NCBI RefSeq assembly: GCF_921293095.1
Contig: NC_060251.1
Coordinates: 102,224,566-102,288,565, forward strand
DNA: 64,000 nt
From: Ischnura elegans
Lineage: Eukaryota > Arthropoda > Insecta > Odonata > Coenagrionidae
Direction of reading: 5' to 3'
In this document: positions 58,564 through 64,000 of the stretch, one piece after another
Position numbering within the stretch: the first letter of the stretch is position 1
Layout: each line of letters begins with the position of its first letter
Notes under the pieces: model-generated
Seen by the model: only the letters and a program-made list of their open reading frames with translations
The model's database searches: none
Told to the model about the DNA's origin: nothing
Made by a program: the position numbers and the translations under genes

Positions 58564-61137
58564 TTCATGTCTTATTATTTTGTAATGATCTCCAATCCGG
58601 AAATTGGCGAGTGCCATGTTTTGAAGAGCGAAATGATGATCTCCTATGAGAGAACTTGTCTAAACCTATATCCCCAGAAAAATAGGTCAATTCGTAGTAC
58701 CTCTTGCTCTCAGTGACCATTGTCAGACATTTTGGATTTATTTACGTACCGATTCCTCTATCCTCTCAAAAAATTATAGGAGATGGGTTTGCGTCGACCT
58801 GAACTTTCCTAATTTCTCATCTCGAGCCATCCCCTCCGCCAATTCGAGCAAGTTCTTGAACAACTATTGGATAGAAGTAATGAGGAACAAGTACTAGTAG
58901 ATTGTAACTGTCGCCTTTATCTCATTTCAAATCAATTTTACTCATTGTCAACTGGAAAGGTGTCACGCAGGATGTTGGACCATTGATGTGGTCGACTCTT
59001 CTTTTGATCCATCCGTTGCCTCTGCTCTGCTCCAGCTCTGATATGCTAGCGTAATTTACCGTATTTTGCCTCTGTTAATTTCGGTACGTTCCTTCAAATT
59101 TTCATTGCGTTTCAGAATCACTTGTGGCCCTTTCACAAAACTTTCTGAATGTTGCTTACGTGCGAATCCTTGTAATCCGAAATGAATGTAAATATAAGCG
59201 ACGGATTGTCTGACAATACTCTTGAAAAATGTCATAATCACTATAAAAGGCATCCACTTTTATTTTTCGGAAGATCTAGGCTGAATTTGATGGAAGGTGT
59301 TGTATAGGCATGTCATTTCAGATTAATATAACCTATCGATATTTCAACTTCACTCTCTTAAAGGTTCCACATCTTGTTGTGTCTTCATAGTTGGAAATTT
59401 ACTGTCGGGTCTCGGATTACCGTTCGTTTTATTGCTGTATTTGTCAGCAATATTTTTTGAAGGTTTCGTAACGTTTACGGATGGTATCAGCTCTTAATCC
59501 CCGGTATCGTATAATCACCGGAATCTAATCGCTTTTCTCAGCTTCCGTGACCAATTTGGGATGTATGGGCGCGGGAAAAAAATACCTTTAAAGTTTGTGC
59601 CTGCTGTGTCTTTTACTTGATTGTAAAAATTATCAATGACTATAACTCTACGTGATCACATTGATTCTTTGTTATTTTCCATATTTTGGCATATCGTTCT
59701 CCTAACTTATATTAGTTTTAAGTATTTTTTTCCACTCTACCGTATTTTATATTACCTTATTTTTACTGAATTCGTCGTCAATCCTTTTCATCTACTCTTC
59801 ATCGAACTCTGAACAACATTCTATTTACGCTTACCATCTCTTGGTAGTGACCAAGTTTTGGAGTAATGCCCCGCTATGATCCATTATACGATTAAAATTA
59901 CCTTATCTTATTGAATGGCTGAAATGTATTCATATTTACCCTTAATAAATGAAGGAAACCTCCTTTACCCGCGAAAAAGGCTTAACCTACAAATGGGAAG
60001 CATGAACTTTAGATAGATTTCACGAGGGAGGAGCGTATGGCTCGCGTCTCAAAGTCGATTTATATTTTGTATTTTACTCGTAATTGTTGCATTCTCAAGT
60101 AGACCAGTGTGTAGTGGTAAATTAAAATTACCAATAAGATGAGTATAAAATATAAAAAATCGCCATCACGCCTCTTCCAAAACGATGAAGCGATTTTGAG
60201 TAACTCTTGGAAAATCAGGCTCGCTTATTTTTTAAACTTTTGACAGGAATATTTTCAATCCAAAAGAGAGCGTTTTTGAACGCCTATTACTTCATTTGCA
60301 CGTTTTATGTTTATAACCTTTCCATCCTTGTTCACTCGATGAGTTCAGTCTTTTTGGCAGTTCGTCAATAACTCCGTCGTATGCTACGGATTTGTGAAAC
60401 CCGTATTACCCATTTTTCATTGTCGTAGTTATAATATATTTCCATCCAAGACGCTCTTGGTTGGCCGTGACTCAGCTCCTCTGGTCCTCAACTCCCTATC
60501 GTGCCTATTTTCTGCTGTGTGGTTTGAATCTATGCATCTGTTTTACGTGCAGATACTAGGACGCTAACGCGTAAGTTCTGGAGTAAGTAGTCAGTGTACA
60601 ATTCTAAGGTGACATCAGTTGAGAAAAATAATTGCGTATTGTAGTGGAACTCGGGCTGTCCACCGGGTGAAAGTCTCCATCGAAAACCGAGTCGGTTTTC
60701 GTCTTTAGGGCTAGTGACAGAGTATTCTTTGAGACCTAGAAAGCGAGGAAGCTTAATTCTCATGTTTTTTTTTGTGAAACCATGGGCGTATGAATTCGTT
60801 ACGCTCTCGACTTTGGTTACCCTTCTCTCTCGAAACCCTCCTCCGAAAAGGAGTTTTAGGGGTTCCGGAAGGGTAATTCCCTTTTGTGGGTGGTCACTTG
60901 GCTTGGCGGACATCTGACACCCCTTGGTCACTGGGGATTTAGAGTGACATGCCGAGTCCTCGCGTGTGATACTCGAGATTATATCAAAATCTTTTCCCGC
61001 TCCGCAGTTAGCGCTTCTGTCATACGCTGTTTCTTTCTACACCGCCGCCGTTTATTGAACATGTTATGGAAACTTTGTCTTTTTTTAAATTTTTAATGGT
61101 TTTCTACCGTTGAAGCTGCAGTGACCACTCTTACCAC

Positions 61138-61681
61138 ACCCGGAACTAGGGCGGGGCAGAGGGAGCAAGTGCCCCAGGTGGCAGATTTTAGGGGGCGGCA
61201 AAATTTGAAAGGTTTTTTAAAAAAGTTATTTAATTTTTATAATCGAATTAGTTAACAATAATTATTAATTTATAATTTTTTAAGCAATAATATAAATAAA
61301 ACTTATTAATAGTTAACATACTTTATGTGAAATATGATTTTATGCTTTCCGGCGAATAATGTGGGTAAACTTTTCTCGGGATTCCCACCGGGTTAATGTT
61401 TTTATAACGGCCAACGTTTCAGCCCTGATGATGAATATTCAGCCCTGATGATGAGTGCTGAGACGGTACTTGAAACGCTGGCCGTTATAAAAACATTAAC
61501 CCGGTGGGAATCCCGAGAAAAGTTTACCCATACTTTATGTAATTTCAACTGCCGCATCTCAAAAAAATAGCTTACGTATGTATCATATTTTGGTGGTGGG
61601 GGAAGGGGAGAGAGGGGGATAAGGGGGAGGGGGGCGGCAAACTGATCATCCCCCCTGTCAAAACTCCTAGTTCTGGCCCTG
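61138..61681. mobile_element. hAT-like element interrupted by a fold-back insertion
   Basis: The left end CCGGAACTAGGGCGGGG and the right end, whose complement starts CAGGGCCAGAACTAGG, form imperfect inverted repeats. Both have GGGGGCGGCAAA-like phrases just inside. The flanks CTTACCAC and CTTACACC are similar. The insertion at 61,329-61,528 splits it. Confidence 0.55.
61329..61528. mobile_element. fold-back insertion flanked by a 12-bp direct repeat
   Basis: CATACTTTATGT at 61,317-61,328 and 61,529-61,540 flanks the insert. Inside, 60-nt arms (61,362-61,421 and 61,471-61,530) are inverse with one mismatch. The spacer repeats TCAGCCCTGATGATGA twice. The right half reads CTGATGA, a 5-bp stem, then GAAAC (61,445-61,476), again a hammerhead-like order. 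The right arm overlaps the direct repeat by two bases, so the exact edge is uncertain. Confidence 0.65.
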
Positions 61682-64000
61682 CTTACACCTGGCTAGACTT
61701 CTCACTTTTCCCAAAACTAACGACTTAACTCCCCAAGGCAAACGAATCACCCAATGTGTCTAAAAAGTCTTTAATATGTATTTATCTAGCCTTCTATCTT
61801 TTGTGACTACTGCTCTTTGCCCATATCGACTGATTTAATTAAAATTTATGGCATACATTTTATTTTTACCAATTCTTTCAAAAATTTTGATGGTATAATC
61901 CTCCCAAGATTGAACCTCCCCGTGGGCACCGGCCCTAAGTTAAGCATCTTAAGTGCCTTAACTTAAAGTTGATTTATAGAGGTCATGACTCATCCATTCA
62001 ATTAATCATTTTCCATTATAATTTTTTCACCTCTTCGGCGAAATGCTTTTCGGCCTTCTTCTCGCCCTTCCGCACTCTTCGCCTATCCTATCCCTCGGAA
62101 TCATCCTCTATGTCTTCCCTCAGTTCATCCAAATTCAGTGTGTTATATCCTTCCATCATTAATAGCTTCCAGCATCCTCTCATCCCTCTAGACATACACC
62201 ATCAACACCCTCAGTCTTCACCTTATCTCCTATATGTATTTTGATAACATTTTTGCTAATTTATTTCATTGACCCAAAGTTCAGGGAAACGATGTGGTGC
62301 AATTATTGCATGTTTATCTTATGGGTAGTGTTTGGTAGTGCAGTATTAAAATGGGAGGCAGTACCTCAGACCTCCTATCTCCGGCTGTATTTCCTCTTTG
62401 GCTCAATTTACACCCTACCTCCCATAGTTATATGGTCTTGAAACTTGTTCTTCTCTTCTCCGATTATCTAGCAGCTAATCTTTTCGCCATTATTTTCATG
62501 GTAAAAAAACTCTCCTAAATCGAGAATACAAGCTAAGCCATTCGGATTTCCAGATTTTGATTTGAATCTCGGGTGAAGCCCTTGGGCACCCCAAACAAAA
62601 TATACTGAGTCAGAGGTAGTCCAGGAAAAGGATTTTCCCCCTACTCCGAATACGTGATACTCACATACCTGTGGGTTAGTCTGGGGTGAGGTCTACCCTC
62701 GCCTAACCATAGCAACCCCAGGGTTGAATCATTGCGTGAGTGAATTTGAATTTCATGGCCTTACTCGCGGTAGGTTTGGAATCAACTCGTATTTCCTTTT
62801 ACCTCAGTTTTCAGTTTACAATGTATATAGTCCTCAACACTTACTCCATCCACAGCCTGTACTTCCTCGTTATCCAATCTTAAAGCGGCCATTTCCTCGT
62901 CCGCCATGTACGGCACCCAGCTATTTTCCTCTGCGTCCATTTCACCTACTATATTGCTATTTCTATTCTCTTATTCATTTTTTAACTTATACTTAATCTT
63001 TGGGAGGGGAAAGTCAGTGAATTGTCTTTTGCGTCGAATGTTAGTTAGCGAATGTTTGTACTCGGAAAAATTATGAAGGGTGATAAAGTATAAATTGGAA
63101 ATGACGTACGAGTACACGGATTATTTTACATACTTGCCTGCACTAGAGAGGAATTTTTCTTAGTTTCTTCTGCAACTTTCTCGACTTGTACCCCGTCTTT
63201 GATCCACTTTATCTCTTTGCTTGTATCTCCTTCTTGTTTCGTATGCCTGGATTTTTTTATTTTTTGGTGCCGCTGTGTAAATTAAGATTTCCATTAAATC
63301 ATTTATATTATTCGCACATGATTACGTCAACGAAGTTTCTAGTCAGTCCAAAATTCCTATTGAGATTTTAATTTTTTTCTGTATGATGCAGTGTGCGATT
63401 ACGTTTACTGTGAATTTCCGGTGGCTTCCAAGTTCATATTGCTCTACCTTGGTATACCATACTTCACCAGCATCTCGCGTATGACCTTAAAGCCGATATA
63501 CACGGGTAGAGGCGGTAAATATTTATTTCAGGCCATGTAAAGGACGTCCCTTTCCTCCACTCACGTCTCTCCACATAATTTTAAGGATATTTTCGAAAGA
63601 CGATCAATATTGCCTCTATCAGCTCATGCAGTAACCCATCATTATTATCAGAAGGGGGTTAATTTGAGATGCATTATGCATTATGCATTGTTTTCCCACT
63701 TTCCCTCGAGCCAGAAAGATAATGTAGTTGGCCAAGGAGGCGTTTATGAAAACGAAAGCGTTGATGTGAGGGAGTCGTGTGAGTGAGAAGAAAAGCCTGG
63801 CAAAGAGTGTTATGGGGCGTTGAGCTGTATGGCGCGGAAACGTTGACCTCAGGATAGATGATAGAAGACCGTTTTATCTGAGGATTTTAATATAATAGGC
63901 ATTTATGTACTCTTTCACCTTTCAGTATTTGGCCTAGTTCCTCGATCCTATTAATGTATTAGAACAAGGGTTACATTTTCTCCTGGAATTCATATAATTA

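Larger units (their letters stand above)
57377..64000. other. presumed first intron of the second ALDH gene
   Basis: No coding exons were recognised on either strand. It contains the repeats listed at 58.4 and 61.1-61.7 kb. Open frames such as 60,530-60,931 (133 codons, minus) show no family resemblance. Confidence 0.5.

Noticed and set aside
60530-60931. 133-codon minus-strand open frame in the presumed second ALDH intron
   Set aside because: Sequence resembles no family I know, and an overlapping frame on the other strand is also open; not supported as a gene.
57377-64000. Exon 2 of the second ALDH
   Set aside because: Searched by eye for a FINNE-type segment after an acceptor in all frames and found none.

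Overview
This is eukaryotic nuclear DNA, almost certainly from an arthropod and most likely an insect. It is AT-rich, has one intron-rich housekeeping gene with GT-AG introns, and is crowded with short hAT-type MITEs (CAG...CTG ends, 8-bp target duplications), tRNA-derived SINEs, fold-back elements and a THAP/P-like transposon remnant. The species cannot be named from the sequence alone. Many of the ALDH introns look conserved in the way seen in slowly evolving insect lineages, but that is inference.

Layout. At 973-1304 lies the last coding exon of a C-type-lectin-domain gene; the rest of that gene is to the left of the window. From 1.3 to 33.7 kb I found no cellular gene. This stretch is a repeat landscape: at least nine recognisable hAT MITEs, one of them nested inside another; long hairpins at 7.6, 19.4 and 22.1-22.5 kb; a 3-kb composite with inverted ends rich in GCTGC at 21.7-24.8 kb; a perfect 56-bp palindrome on the end of a MITE at 25.1 kb; and two tandem copies (27.5-29.5 and 29.5-33.7 kb) of an unclassified DNA element ending in GGGCTGCTATT. 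The second copy carries a THAP/P-like element, which itself carries a hAT MITE, so three elements are nested.

The main gene is at 34.2-46.2 kb: a complete aldehyde dehydrogenase of the cytosolic ALDH1A/ALDH2 class. It has 11 coding exons and 490 residues, and all catalytic residues are present. Its introns hold a SINE-like piece, a repeat shared with 53 kb, a piggyBac-like candidate and a mariner-type MITE. From 46.2 to 57.2 kb no gene was found, only repeats. At 57,341 a second ALDH-type first exon starts, with the same length, phase and sequence pattern as exon 1 of the first gene, and with a matching CAATAAAA box at almost the same distance upstream. It is best read as a tandem ALDH paralogue whose remaining exons lie beyond the right edge; 57.4-64.0 kb would be its first intron.

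The cellular genes here are ordinary: aldehyde oxidation (two adjacent paralogues) and an unrelated lectin-domain protein. The unusual content is in the mobile DNA: paired terminal variants in the tandem element copies, a transposon-end palindrome, large hairpins that could feed small-RNA pathways, and a hammerhead-ribozyme-like core inside a fold-back element.
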